From the NCBI RefSeq assembly GCF_003048905.1, contig NZ_PIRO01000003.1, positions 85,497-149,496 of the forward strand: a stretch of 64,000 bases of DNA, in the 5' to 3' direction. This document shows, piece by piece, positions 27,727-36,823 of the stretch. Origin of the DNA: Campylobacter concisus (GTDB taxonomy: Bacteria > Campylobacterota > Campylobacteria > Campylobacterales > Campylobacteraceae). Under the pieces are notes generated by a model. It was not told the DNA's origin. It saw nothing but the letters and a program-made list of their open reading frames with translations, and did no database searches. Position 1 is the first letter of the stretch; every line of letters begins with the position of its first letter. The position numbers and the translations under genes were made by a program.

Positions 27727-29591
27727 AAAATGCAAATTTAAGCTTTAAAGGGCAAATTCCATTTAACGAGGAGTTTGGCGATATCTATTTCAATACCGAC
27801 AAACCTTGGCTTGAGAGCGAATTTGTCTTTGCAAGTGCACTTGATGAAATTTGGCAGAGTAAAGATAGCTTCGTCATCGCTGAGACAGGATTTGGTGCCG
27901 GGCTAAATTTCTTCACACTTTGTAAGAAATTTAAAAATAGTTCTAAAAAACTTCACTTTGTTAGCATCGAAAAAAGCCCTATTAAAAAAGAAGATATTTT
28001 AAAAATTTATGAAAATTTAGGCATTTTTAAAGCTTATGCTAGAAAGCTGGTTTCGCTCTATCCACCTCTTATTGAGGGCATACACCGTATAAATTTTGCC
28101 CCAAATATCACACTTGATCTTTGCTACGGCGAGGCTAAAGAAATTTTACCTGAGCTTGATTTTAGCGCTGACATCTGGTTTCTAGATGGCTTTGCTCCAA
28201 GTAAAAATGACTCGATCTGGAGCGAAGAAATTTTTAGACAGATCGCAAGACTAAGCAGGGTTGGTACGATTGCTAGAACCTATTCATGCGCAAAAATAGT
28301 AAAAGACGGGCTAAAGGGCGCTGGCTTTTTGCTAAGCCTAAAAGAGGGTTACGCTAGAAAACGTCAGATGAGTAGTGCCGTGCTAGAGAAAAAGGATGAA
28401 AATTTAAAGGATGCTTGGTTTGTGAGATGCGAACCAGTTGCTAGTGTAAATGGTAAAACAGCGCTTATCATAGGAGCTGGCGTGGCTGGACTTGCAACAG
28501 CTGGCGAGCTAGCCAAAAATGGCTTTAAAGTGGTGATCGCCGAGGCAAAGGTCGAAGTGGCTACAAATGGCTCTGGTAATCACTGTGGCGCTTTGATGCC
28601 GTTAGCTACCAAGCCCGGGGTAAATTTAGGCCGCATGCATTTAAACGCATTTTTGCAAGCAGTGAGATTTTACAAGGCAACTTTGCCAAAAAGCCTTATT
28701 AAATTTAGTGGCTGCATCGACTACGCATTTGATGATGAGCTCATCAAAAGATATGGCTCGTGGCAAACTCAAAGCGTAGAGGATATTTTTAAATTTGATG
28801 AGAACTTAAAGCCATATCCTGGGATATTTATAAAAGACGGTGCATACGCTAGGCCAAGAGAAATTTGTAAATTTCTCTCAAGCAACTTTGAAATTTTATT
28901 TAATCACGAGTATGAGAGTAGGGCGCATCTACAAAACGGCAAGATTAGCGTTAAATTTAAAAACGGCAAAAGCTTGGAGGCTGACATCTTGGTCTTTTGC
29001 ACTGGCAGTAAGAGCAGTGAAATTTTTAATGGCTACGACATGCAAATAAGTAGTGTCCGTGGCCAAGTAACCCACTTAAAACCAGTGCTAAAAAATGCCA
29101 TGCCGCTAAGCGCAAAAGGCTACATCTGCCCAGTCATTAAAGGAGTGCAAGTTATCGGCGCTACTTATACCAGAAATGAAATTTGTGATACGCCTAAAGT
29201 TGAGGATAATACTAAAAATTTAAGCGATGTAAGCGAGTTTTTCGACATCAAAAAAGCCACCATTATCGGTTCACGTGTGGGATATAGGAGCTATAGTGGA
29301 GACAGATTTCCGATAATTGGCGCCTTGCATGACGAAGAATTTTACAAGCAAAACTACAAAGGGCTATTTTGGAGCAAAAATAGAGATAACAATCCAAAAG
29401 CAAGCTACGAAAAAAATGTCTTTGTAAATTTTGCTCACGGCTCGCGAGGTCTTTGCACAGCAATACTTGGAGCAAATTTGATAGCTGATCTTGCGCTTGA
29501 TCGCCCACTTTGTATAGAAAGATCGCTATTTCATGAGCTTCATCCAGCTAGATTTTTGATAAGAAAACTAAAAAAGGGATTAAAATTTTAA
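27723..29591 (+). CDS. mnmC: Bifunctional tRNA modification enzyme MnmC
   Basis: Final two steps of mnm5s2U34 synthesis in tRNA anticodons. The 622 residues combine an N-terminal methyltransferase (about 1-235; E-T-G-F-G-A-G-L-N-F and W-F-L-D-G-F-A-P-S-K-N) and a C-terminal FAD oxidase (from about 245; I-I-G-A-G-V-A-G-L-A-T-A-G-E-L-A). Fusion and length match the standard MnmC. The ATG overlaps the amiA stop. It ends the long plus-strand run and is followed by a strong hairpin. Confidence 0.93.
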   Translation: MKNANLSFKGQIPFNEEFGDIYFNTDKPWLESEFVFASALDEIWQSKDSFVIAETGFGAGLNFFTLCKKFKNSSKKLHFVSIEKSPIKKEDILKIYENLGIFKAYARKLVSLYPPLIEGIHRINFAPNITLDLCYGEAKEILPELDFSADIWFLDGFAPSKNDSIWSEEIFRQIARLSRVGTIARTYSCAKIVKDGLKGAGFLLSLKEGYARKRQMSSAVLEKKDENLKDAWFVRCEPVASVNGKTALIIGAGVAGLATAGELAKNGFKVVIAEAKVEVATNGSGNHCGALMPLATKPGVNLGRMHLNAFLQAVRFYKATLPKSLIKFSGCIDYAFDDELIKRYGSWQTQSVEDIFKFDENLKPYPGIFIKDGAYARPREICKFLSSNFEILFNHEYESRAHLQNGKISVKFKNGKSLEADILVFCTGSKSSEIFNGYDMQISSVRGQVTHLKPVLKNAMPLSAKGYICPVIKGVQVIGATYTRNEICDTPKVEDNTKNLSDVSEFFDIKKATIIGSRVGYRSYSGDRFPIIGALHDEEFYKQNYKGLFWSKNRDNNPKASYEKNVFVNFAHGSRGLCTAILGANLIADLALDRPLCIERSLFHELHPARFLIRKLKKGLKF

Positions 29592-29603
29592 GAGAGAATT
29601 AGC

Positions 29604-29636
29604 AGAAATTCCTAGCACAAGATACTAGGAATTTCT
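29604..29636. terminator. Shared terminator hairpin between mnmC and putP
   Basis: AGAAATTCCTAG (29604-29615) and CTAGGAATTTCT (29625-29636) form a perfect 12-bp stem with a 9-base loop. It lies between two convergent genes, 13 bases before the putP stop, so it can serve both strands. Confidence 0.8.
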
Positions 29637-29649
29637 TGTAAGTTTAGGC

Positions 29650-31137
29650 TTAAAGCCTTGTTTTCATCTTTTCAAATTCATCTTTTATAATTTGCTCGTG
29701 AGGTTCGCTCGTCATTTTATTTATCGCATCTCCCCAGATGCTTACGCTAATGATCGCTATGCAAGACGCTATGATGCCAGGCAAAATTTCATAAACATAA
29801 GCGTTTAGCCCTGAAGTGATCCAAAATATTACTGTCGCACCTCCAGCTATCATACCAGCTAATGCTCCGAGTGCACTCATGCGCTTCCAGTAAAGGCTAA
29901 AAAGCAGCACCGGTCCAAAGCTCGCACCAAATCCAGCCCAAGCGTTGCCAACGACGTTTAGAACATTATCTGTCGAGATAAAGGCGAGTATGGTAGCAAC
30001 TATGGCTACTACTACGACAGCATAGCGACTGATCGCTGTTTGTGTATTTTGACTAATCTCTTTTTTATAGAATGCAAAGATAAAGTCCTTTGTTACCGAG
30101 CTAGATGTAACTAAAAGCTGACTTGAGATGGTACTCATTATCGCTGAAAGTACAGCTGAGATGATAATGCCTATAAAAAATGGTGGGAAAAGTAGCTCAC
30201 CAAGCTTTAAAAACACCGTCTCAGGATCACTAAGACCGCCTCTTTGACTAAAGTAGACAAAGCCGATAAGTCCGCTCATAATCGCACCAAGCAACCCAAT
30301 GCTCATCCAGCCAATGCCGATCCTTCTTGCTTTAGCAAGCTCTTTTGAATCGCGTATCGCCATAAATCTAACAATGATATGTGGCTGGCCAAAATAGCCA
30401 AATCCCCAAGCCATAAGTCCTAAAATTCCCCAAAAAGTTTGATCTCTAAATGGATTTAGGTGATTTGCATCAAGCTTGCTTATCTCTTTTAGTAAATTTG
30501 TATCACTTGGCAAGTCTAAATTTAGATATGCTACGACTGGGATCGAGACTAGGACACAAAACATCAAAAGCCCCTGAAATGCGTCAGTTATACTAACTGC
30601 TTTAAATCCACCAAAAAATGTGTAAAAGACCACGATGACAAGTGTAAAGACCGCTCCGTAGGCAAATTTTAAACCAAAAAAGCTCTCAAATGTCTTTCCT
30701 CCAGCGATGATACCGCTACTTACATAAAGTGTGAAAAATATCAAAATGATAAGACCAGAGATGATTCTTAAAATTTTAGTCCTATCTTTAAAGCGATTTT
30801 CTAAAAAGTCTGGTATCGTGATGCTATCACTCGCAACTTCAGTGTAAATTCTAAGCCTCTTTGCTAAAAATAAATAGTTGCAGTAAGCTCCAATGATAAG
30901 ACCGATTATCATCCACACATTTGCTATGCCAGTTGCGTATAATGCTCCGGGCACGCCAAGTAGCATCCAACCACTCATATCAGAAGCACCAGCACTAAGT
31001 GCAGTAACTACTGGACCCATTCGACGGTTATCTAGCAGATACTCGTTCATACTTGCATTTTTATCGTAGAAATATCGTCCGATAAAGAGCAAAAAGCCAA
31101 AATAGATGGCGATGGCTAAATAAGACCCAAAGCTCAT
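29650..31137 (-). CDS. putP: Sodium/proline symporter
   Basis: Takes up proline with sodium ions. A 495-residue inner-membrane protein with about 13 helices and SSS-family motifs: S-A-G-A-S-D-M-S-G-W-M-L-L-G-V-P-G-A near residue 50 and A-I-M-S-T-I-S-S-Q-L-L-V-T-S-S near residue 340. Both are typical of PutP, not of pantothenate or iodide symporters. Start ATG 31137 follows AAAGGAAA. It is alone on the minus strand and divergent from the amino-acid ABC transporter genes. Confidence 0.93.
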   Translation of the reverse strand: MSFGSYLAIAIYFGFLLFIGRYFYDKNASMNEYLLDNRRMGPVVTALSAGASDMSGWMLLGVPGALYATGIANVWMIIGLIIGAYCNYLFLAKRLRIYTEVASDSITIPDFLENRFKDRTKILRIISGLIILIFFTLYVSSGIIAGGKTFESFFGLKFAYGAVFTLVIVVFYTFFGGFKAVSITDAFQGLLMFCVLVSIPVVAYLNLDLPSDTNLLKEISKLDANHLNPFRDQTFWGILGLMAWGFGYFGQPHIIVRFMAIRDSKELAKARRIGIGWMSIGLLGAIMSGLIGFVYFSQRGGLSDPETVFLKLGELLFPPFFIGIIISAVLSAIMSTISSQLLVTSSSVTKDFIFAFYKKEISQNTQTAISRYAVVVVAIVATILAFISTDNVLNVVGNAWAGFGASFGPVLLFSLYWKRMSALGALAGMIAGGATVIFWITSGLNAYVYEILPGIIASCIAIISVSIWGDAINKMTSEPHEQIIKDEFEKMKTRL

Positions 31138-31287
31138 AAATTTCCTTTCAAATTAAGATAAATGGCTTATGTTAATATAAATTTTTTTAAATTACAACAT
31201 TCGGTGCCGATCCTTAAACACTTTTAAGCAAAATGATATAAATTTTTTCGTATTATTTAAAGCCATATTTTAAAGAGAAGGACAAAG

Positions 31288-31998
31288 TTGAAGGCTCAAA
31301 ATTTAGCTAAATTTCTATTTTTTATAATAATTGTCTCACTTGGAGCATATTTTTTCTATCCAAGAAATCTTAGTGAGGCTCAAGAGATCGCTTATATCAA
31401 AAGTTATGGAGTGACTTTAGGGCTTACTATAGGCGGTATTGCCATAGGCATAACACTTGGATTTACCTTGGCGTTTATTAAATTTTTAAATATTAAAGTC
31501 TTAAATTTTATAATCGATGAATATATCGATATCTTACGTGGAACACCTGTAATACTTCAACTTTTAATATTTTCAGTTGTCATTTTTGCAACATGGAGTG
31601 ATAATTTTTATGTAGCTCTCATCGCACTTGGACTAAATAGTTCTGCTTATGTGGCCGAGATCGTGCGAAGTGGCATAAACAGTGTCGATAAAGGACAAAT
31701 GGAAGCGGCTCGTGCGATGGGCCTAAACTACTATGTTTCGATGCGCGAGATAGTTTTTCCACAAGCTACAAAAAATATCTTACCAGCTCTTGCAAATGAG
31801 TTTATCTCACTTTTTAAAGAGACATCAGTCGTGGGCTATATAAGCGTCGTTGATATCACGATGCAAAGTAAGAGCTTGCAAGCGGTCTTTTATAGTCCAG
31901 AGCCAGTCATTTTTACAGGCATTGTCTATTATGTGAGTGTTAAATTTTTTACACTTTTGACAAAACTACTTGAGAGGAGATTAAACCGCCATGATTGA
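31288..31998 (+). CDS. Polar amino acid ABC transporter permease
   Basis: A 236-residue inner-membrane permease of the HisM/GlnP type, about five helices. It carries the EAA loop E-A-A-R-A-M-G-L that docks with the ATPase, and L-R-G-T-P-V-I-L-Q-L typical of polar amino acid permeases. A single permease gene suggests a homodimer. The start is TTG 31288 after AAGGA. It overlaps the ATPase gene by 8 bases; the lipoprotein binding protein follows. Substrate is not readable from sequence; glutamate, aspartate, glutamine, arginine, histidine and cystine systems all look like this. Confidence 0.9.
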   Translation: MKAQNLAKFLFFIIIVSLGAYFFYPRNLSEAQEIAYIKSYGVTLGLTIGGIAIGITLGFTLAFIKFLNIKVLNFIIDEYIDILRGTPVILQLLIFSVVIFATWSDNFYVALIALGLNSSAYVAEIVRSGINSVDKGQMEAARAMGLNYYVSMREIVFPQATKNILPALANEFISLFKETSVVGYISVVDITMQSKSLQAVFYSPEPVIFTGIVYYVSVKFFTLLTKLLERRLNRHD

Positions 31999-32719
31999 GA
32001 TTAAAAATTTAAACAAAAGTTATGGCGATTTGCGTGTTTTAAATGATATTAGCATAGATATAAAAAAGGGTGAAGTTATAGCAATAATTGGTCCAAGTGG
32101 TGGTGGAAAAAGTACATTTTTACGCTGCATAAACCGCCTTGAGGAGCCAGATAGTGGATACATAAAGATAAATGGCGAAGATATCCTCAATAAAAAATCA
32201 GATATAAATAAAATTCGCCAAAAAGTGAGCATGGTTTTTCAGCACTTTAATCTTTTTGCAAATAAAAACGTCTTGCAAAATTTAACCCTAGCTCCGATAA
32301 AAGCGGGAATTTTAGATAAAGCAAGTGCAGAAAAAAGAGCCGATGAGTTACTAAAAAGCGTGGGTCTAAGCGATAAGAAATTTGCCTATCCACACAAGCT
32401 CTCAGGCGGACAGAAACAACGTATTGCGATCGCTAGAAGCCTAGCGATGGAGCCAGAAGTGATACTTTTTGATGAACCGACAAGTGCGCTTGATCCTGAG
32501 ATGATCGGAGAGGTGCTTGATATTATGAAAGATGTTGCTGCAAGGGGCATAACGATGCTTGTGGTTACCCATGAAATGGGCTTTGCAAGGAATGTAGCAA
32601 ATAGAATTTTCTTTATGGATAAAGGCAGAATCGCAGTTGATGACACACCAAAAAATGTCTTTACAAATCCGCAACATGAGCGTTTAAAAGAGTTTTTAGG
32701 CAAAATTTTAAATCATTAA
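31991..32719 (+). CDS. Polar amino acid ABC transporter ATP-binding protein
   Basis: A 242-residue ATPase of the GlnQ/HisP/PEB1C family. Walker A is G-P-S-G-G-G-K-S-T (the usual S-G-S-G-K-S has an extra G here), Q-loop F-Q-H-F-N-L-F, signature L-S-G-G-Q-K-Q-R-I-A-I-A-R, Walker B V-I-L-F-D-E-P-T-S-A-L-D-P-E, and H-loop T-H-E-M-G-F-A. It energises the permease at 31288 and probably serves both binding proteins at 32731 and 36033. Confidence 0.93.
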   Translation: MIEIKNLNKSYGDLRVLNDISIDIKKGEVIAIIGPSGGGKSTFLRCINRLEEPDSGYIKINGEDILNKKSDINKIRQKVSMVFQHFNLFANKNVLQNLTLAPIKAGILDKASAEKRADELLKSVGLSDKKFAYPHKLSGGQKQRIAIARSLAMEPEVILFDEPTSALDPEMIGEVLDIMKDVAARGITMLVVTHEMGFARNVANRIFFMDKGRIAVDDTPKNVFTNPQHERLKEFLGKILNH

Positions 32720-32730
32720 AGGAGTAGAAA

Positions 32731-33504
32731 ATGAGTAAAATTTTAAAATTTTTGATGGCAAGCTTGGTTTTATTTTTACTAGGTTGTGGCGATGATGCTA
32801 ATAAAAAAAATGCAGTAAATAATGCCGAAGAAGCTAGTAAAAATGTAGTTTATAAAGTTGGCTCGAGCGCTGATTATCCACCTTTTGAATATCTTGATGA
32901 AAACAATAAAATTGTTGGCTTTGAGATAGATTTATTAAATGAGATCACCAAAAAAACTGGAATAAAATTTGATGTTGCAAATATGAGCTTTGATGGACTA
33001 ATATCAGCATTAAAAACCGGTAAAATTGATATTGCCATAAGCGGAATGAGTGCAACTGATGAGAGAAGAAAATCGGTTGATTTCACCAAGCCATATTATT
33101 TTTCAGAAAATTTATTTATCCGCAAAAAAGGCTCAGATGTAAATAAAGACAACCTTAAGGATAAGAAAATTTCAGCCCAAGTAGGAACATTGCAAGAAGA
33201 AGCAGCCAAAAGCATAACTACTAAGTCGATACCTGCTGAAAATGTAGCAGCTGCCATCATGTCACTAAACGCTGGTAAAATCGACGTTGTACTAACTGAT
33301 AGTCCGATAGGGGTTGAATATTTAAAACAAAATCCAGATTTGGAAGAATTTTTAAGAGTTCCTGATGGCACGGAAGGATTTGCAATGGCGTTTGATAAAG
33401 GCAAACACACTGAGCTTATCAAGAAGATAGACGCAGCAATCGATGAGCTACAAAAATCTGGCGAATTTGACAAAATGCTAGATAAATATGGATTAAAGAA
33501 ATAA
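32731..33504 (+). CDS. Amino acid ABC transporter substrate-binding lipoprotein
   Basis: A 257-residue extracytoplasmic solute-binding protein (family 3). The signal ends in a lipobox F-L-L-G-C with Cys19, so it should be lipid-anchored. The mature part has Y-P-P-F-E-Y-L-D-E-N-N-K-I-V-G-F-E-I-D-L near its start and S-G-M-S-A-T-D-E-R, both typical ligand-pocket motifs. It is last of the permease-ATPase-binding protein operon and has a close paralogue, without the lipobox, at 36033. Start ATG follows AAAGGAGTAG. A hairpin terminator follows. Confidence 0.92.
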   Translation: MSKILKFLMASLVLFLLGCGDDANKKNAVNNAEEASKNVVYKVGSSADYPPFEYLDENNKIVGFEIDLLNEITKKTGIKFDVANMSFDGLISALKTGKIDIAISGMSATDERRKSVDFTKPYYFSENLFIRKKGSDVNKDNLKDKKISAQVGTLQEEAAKSITTKSIPAENVAAAIMSLNAGKIDVVLTDSPIGVEYLKQNPDLEEFLRVPDGTEGFAMAFDKGKHTELIKKIDAAIDELQKSGEFDKMLDKYGLKK

Positions 33505-33518
33505 ATCTAAATACAAAA

Positions 33519-33547
33519 TTTGCAGAGAAGCAGGAATTCTCTGCAAA
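33519..33547 (+). terminator. Terminator after the ABC transporter operon
   Basis: TTTGCAGAGAA (33519-33529) and TTCTCTGCAAA (33537-33547) make a perfect 11-bp stem with a 7-base loop. A run of T follows about 8 bases later. Confidence 0.7.
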
Positions 33548-33633
33548 AAACTCACTTTTTTCTAATTTTTAAAATTTAACATCTTTTAAAAGTAAAATTA
33601 ATAAAATGACTTAATTATTTTCAAGGAGAAAAA

Positions 33634-33822
33634 ATGGAGCTTCTCAGGATGAGAACGGCATTTATTTTAAATGTGCTATTTTCTATTTGCATGTATCACA
33701 ATTTTGTTAAAAAAATCCTAATAATTAATAAAGCTAAATTTAAATTAAAATTTTACATAAATAGGCTAATCAATATTTTTTATAAAAGCAACCAAAAGTA
33801 TTTTTTGGTTGATGAATTTTAA
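33634..33822 (+). CDS. Possible small protein of 62 residues
   Basis: A short frame with an unusually good ribosome site, AAGGAG seven bases before ATG 33634, and terminators on both sides (33519-33547 before, 33789-33844 after), so it looks like its own transcription unit. The product would have a hydrophobic N-terminal third and a basic, lysine-rich rest. Base composition is very AT-rich and the codon use is poor, so a decayed gene or a small RNA locus are equally possible. No family recognised. Apart from this frame and the hairpins, nothing else was seen in 33505-33885. Confidence 0.35.
   Translation: MELLRMRTAFILNVLFSICMYHNFVKKILIINKAKFKLKFYINRLINIFYKSNQKYFLVDEF
33789..33811 (+). terminator. 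Hairpin over the end of the small 62-residue frame
   Basis: CAACCAAAA (33789-33797) and TTTTGGTTG (33803-33811) form a perfect 9-bp stem with a 5-base loop. It overlaps the last codons of the small frame at 33634. Confidence 0.45.
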
Positions 33823-33826
33823 GTAT

Positions 33827-33850
33827 TAAAGTCGTATGACTTTATTTTTT
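33827..33850 (+). terminator. Intrinsic terminator before the chemoreceptor gene
   Basis: TAAAGTC (33827-33833), loop GTAT, GACTTTA (33838-33844), then six T (33845-33850). A classic rho-independent terminator, 36 bases before the chemoreceptor ATG. Confidence 0.7.
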
Positions 33851-33885
33851 GAAGCAGATATTAAGAAAAACTAAAAGGAGAGAAA

Positions 33886-35838
33886 ATGAATAATCTAGGT
33901 ATTAAATCTAAGATTATGGCGATAGTTATCGTCAGTCTTATTGGCCTTGGTATCATGAGTGCATACATGCTAAATGGTATCTTAAAAACTCGCTCAAAAG
34001 CAGAATTTAGCGAGAAAATCGTGGATACAATAATCAATCAAAATAATTTTATCCATGAGATGCAAAAAGAACGCGGATTTAGCTCAGGCGTGTTAGCAGG
34101 AGGGGATAATAAAAATTTATTAGAGCAGCGTAAAAAAGTAGATGCTGCGCTTGATAAGCTTGAAGAGAAAAATGAAATAGTTTCAGAGATAAATAGTATC
34201 CGCTCAAATGTAGATCAAAAAAGTGGCAATGATCTAATTAGCCGTATAACAAAAATTTTAAGAAAAGAGGTCATTGCTATAAATGGATATAGTGATAAGC
34301 TCGAGCCTAGCTTGGTAGATGATCTAAAGCGTATCATTATTGTTGGTGAGATAAAAGAGTCTTTTGGTATTTTGCGTGCTACTTTAAATGGAATTTTTAC
34401 TAAAAAGAGCATAAGTAAAGATGACTATAACAAAGTAGTTGCACTAAATAGCGTCATAAATAAATTTATGCAGGATTTTGACGATTACAACCCAAAAGAA
34501 TTTAGCGATGAATTTGATGCCATCGCTAGAAAAAAGGCTGATTTTGTAGATGCTATGAATATTATTAAAAATGTAGTTGCCACTGAAGATGCATCTTATG
34601 ATGCAGCGAGTTGGTTTTCAAAGATAAGTGTTACGATAGATGCTATGAGAGAGCTTGAGCTTAAGCTGCTTGATAATATGCAAAAAGATGCAAAGCGAAT
34701 TAAAGGCGAGGCAGATACCGAACTTATTATAAGTTCTATTGTGATTGCGATTTGTATTTTGCTTATGTTGCTAGTATCTACATTAATAGGTAAAAACCTG
34801 ATCTCTGGTATAGATCAGACTAAAAATGGCTTAGTTAGATTTTTTGACTTCTTAAATTATAAATCTAATAAGGCTGAATTTTTAGATCGTAGCGGTAGCG
34901 ACGAGATCGGACAGATGAGTGCACTGATTAATGAGAATATCAAACAAATAGAGGCAAATTTATCTGAGCAAAATAATTTCATTAAAGAAGCAAATACTTT
35001 TGTAAATCAAATCGGCAAAGGTAACTACGTAGCTCAGCTTAACGCAGATACTTCAAATCCTGCACTTAGCCAGCTAAAACAAACTTTCAAAGACTTACAA
35101 ATCGCACTTAAACATGCTATTGCGGAAAATGGCGACGACGTGTTAAATCTACTAGAAAGCTTTAAAAAACAAGACTTTACTAAAAGGCTTGAAGATGATG
35201 GCAAAATGGCGGTTGGTATAAATGCTCTTGGTGAAGAGATAGCCAAGATGTTAAGGGCAAATTTAGATCAAGCCCATGTGCTAGAAGAAAAGGCTGAGGC
35301 TTTAAGTCAGTCAATGAAAGAACTAACTCAAGGCGCAAATGTACAAGCAAGCTCACTTCAAGAGTCTGCTGCCGCAGTAGAGCAAATGTCAAGCTCAATG
35401 AATGCAATATCTCAAAAAACATCTGATGTTATTAGACAAAGTGACGAGATCAAAAACATCATAACTATTATTAGAGATATAGCTGATCAAACAAATTTAC
35501 TAGCTCTTAATGCCGCGATCGAGGCAGCACGTGCAGGAGAGCATGGTAGAGGCTTTGCGGTTGTTGCAGATGAGGTTAGAAAACTAGCAGAGAGAACTCA
35601 AAAATCTCTAACAGAGATCGAAGCAAATACAAATGTACTAGCTCAATCAATCAATGAAATGAGTGAATCTATAAAAGAGCAAAGTGAGGGAATCAATATG
35701 ATAAACCAATCAGTTGCGCAAATAGACACACTTACAAAAGAAAATGTAGTAATTGTCAATAAAGCAAATGAAGTAACATCTGATGTTGACGATATGGCTA
35801 AGGCGATAGTAAACGAAGTTAGAAAAAGTAAATTTTAA
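33886..35838 (+). CDS. Methyl-accepting chemotaxis protein with NIT-type sensor domain
   Basis: A 650-residue chemoreceptor: TM1 (about residues 10-30), a helical periplasmic domain (about 35-280), TM2 (about 283-304), a linker with HAMP-like helices, and the cytoplasmic signalling hairpin with its tip near 530-555 ([25 protein letters not shown]). The periplasmic part has [12 protein letters not shown] near its start, the hallmark of NIT domains, linked in other proteins to nitrate/nitrite sensing. That assignment is from the motif only. It lies between genes of two amino-acid binding proteins. Start ATG follows AAAAGGAGAG. Confidence 0.92.
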   Translation: MNNLGIKSKIMAIVIVSLIGLGIMSAYMLNGILKTRSKAEFSEKIVDTIINQNNFIHEMQKERGFSSGVLAGGDNKNLLEQRKKVDAALDKLEEKNEIVSEINSIRSNVDQKSGNDLISRITKILRKEVIAINGYSDKLEPSLVDDLKRIIIVGEIKESFGILRATLNGIFTKKSISKDDYNKVVALNSVINKFMQDFDDYNPKEFSDEFDAIARKKADFVDAMNIIKNVVATEDASYDAASWFSKISVTIDAMRELELKLLDNMQKDAKRIKGEADTELIISSIVIAICILLMLLVSTLIGKNLISGIDQTKNGLVRFFDFLNYKSNKAEFLDRSGSDEIGQMSALINENIKQIEANLSEQNNFIKEANTFVNQIGKGNYVAQLNADTSNPALSQLKQTFKDLQIALKHAIAENGDDVLNLLESFKKQDFTKRLEDDGKMAVGINALGEEIAKMLRANLDQAHVLEEKAEALSQSMKELTQGANVQASSLQESAAAVEQMSSSMNAISQKTSDVIRQSDEIKNIITIIRDIADQTNLLALNAAIEAARAGEHGRGFAVVADEVRKLAERTQKSLTEIEANTNVLAQSINEMSESIKEQSEGINMINQSVAQIDTLTKENVVIVNKANEVTSDVDDMAKAIVNEVRKSKF

Positions 35839-35867
35839 TCTTTGACTTACTCTTAGAGCTCCTACTA

Positions 35868-35898
35868 TTCCATCCCTTAAAATAATTAAGGGATGGAA
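35868..35898 (+). terminator. Terminator after the chemoreceptor gene
   Basis: TTCCATCCCTTAA (35868-35880) and TTAAGGGATGGAA (35886-35898) form a perfect 13-bp stem with a 5-base loop. Confidence 0.75.
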
Positions 35899-35926
35899 CT
35901 TATCTATAAAAATTTATATGCTACTT

Positions 35927-35956
35927 TGCTATACGATTATTTATAGCATTTTTCTT
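35927..35956 (+). terminator. Second weak hairpin with T-tract before the orphan binding protein
   Basis: TGCTATA (35927-35933) pairs with TATAGCA (35942-35948) and is followed by TTTTTCTTTT. It could back up the terminator at 35868, or be part of the promoter region of the gene at 36033. Confidence 0.4.
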
Positions 35957-36032
35957 TTATTACGGATTTAAACAATTTTTAATAGAGAAATACTGATAAT
36001 TAAGCCACTAAATCACCTTAAAGGACACTATT

Positions 36033-36749
36033 ATGAAAAAGATCTTTGCTCTTTTACTCACAGCTTTTGTTGCTCTTTGTGCAAATGAGCTAAAATTTGG
36101 CACAGCGGCGAACTATCCGCCATTCGAATATATTGATGAAAATAATAAAATAACAGGTTTTGATATCGATCTTATCGATGAAATTTCAAAGCGTGCAGGT
36201 TTTTCATATAAGATAGTAAATATGAGTTTTGACGGCCTTATCCCAGCACTTAAAGCTGGCAAAATAAATGGCATTATAAGTGCGATGAGTGCGACTTCAG
36301 ATAGATTAAAGTCGATTGATTTTACAAAGCCATACTATTTAACTGAAAACCTCTATCTAAAGAAAAAAGATAATGACGCATTAAAAGCTAAAGAAGAGCT
36401 AGCTGGCAAAAGAGTTGGCGTGCAACAAGGCACCGTCCAAGAGCTAGCAGCAAATGCTATAAATGGCGTAAAAGTAGTGCCTTCAGAAGATATTGTGCCA
36501 CTTATCATGGGATTAAAAGTTGGTAAATTTGACGCAGTCATTCTTGATAGCTCTATCGGATACGGCTTTATCAAGAAAAATCCAGAACTTGAGGCATTTT
36601 TTAAAGAAGTTGATGGCAGCGAGGGCTTTTCAATAGCTTTTGATAAAGGAAAAGAGAGCGCGTTAATAGAAAAAATAAATCAAATTTTAGATGAAATGAA
36701 AAAAGACGGAAGCTACGAAGCTTTACTTAAAAAATACGATCTAAAATAA
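36033..36749 (+). CDS. Amino acid ABC transporter substrate-binding protein, orphan
   Basis: A 238-residue periplasmic solute-binding protein (family 3) with an ordinary signal peptide (about residues 1-18) and no lipobox. It closely resembles the lipoprotein at 32731: N-Y-P-P-F-E-Y-I-D-E-N-N-K-I, N-M-S-F-D-G-L-I and S-I-D-F-T-K-P-Y-Y are nearly the same. No permease or ATPase genes are adjacent, so it probably feeds the transporter at 31288-32719 or supplies ligand to the chemoreceptor next door; both ideas are inference. Start ATG follows AAAGGA. Confidence 0.9.
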   Translation: MKKIFALLLTAFVALCANELKFGTAANYPPFEYIDENNKITGFDIDLIDEISKRAGFSYKIVNMSFDGLIPALKAGKINGIISAMSATSDRLKSIDFTKPYYLTENLYLKKKDNDALKAKEELAGKRVGVQQGTVQELAANAINGVKVVPSEDIVPLIMGLKVGKFDAVILDSSIGYGFIKKNPELEAFFKEVDGSEGFSIAFDKGKESALIEKINQILDEMKKDGSYEALLKKYDLK

Positions 36750-36755
36750 CCTTCT

Positions 36756-36775
36756 AGCCTGCAAATTTGCAGGCT
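36756..36775 (+). terminator. Perfect palindrome between the binding protein and M16 peptidase genes
   Basis: A 20-base perfect palindrome, AGCCTGCAAA followed by its complement. It starts 7 bases after the stop codon and likely ends or reduces transcription. Confidence 0.6.
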
Positions 36776-36780
36776 TATGC

Positions 36781-36805
36781 TAAATTCTGCTTTGTCTATC
36801 GATTA
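36781..36805 (+). promoter_or_regulatory. Weak sigma28-like match before the M16 peptidase gene
   Basis: TAAA (36781-36784), 15 bases, then CGATTA (36800-36805). This partly resembles flagellar sigma28 promoters, but in AT-rich DNA it may be chance. Some promoter is needed here because a palindromic terminator lies just upstream. Confidence 0.2.
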
Positions 36806-36823
36806 AAATTAAAAAGGAAAATA

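Noticed and set aside
36767..36823. Upstream ATG extension of the M16 peptidase
   Set aside because: It would bury the signal peptide 19 residues inside and starts within a palindromic terminator; ATG 36824 has AAAGGAAA.
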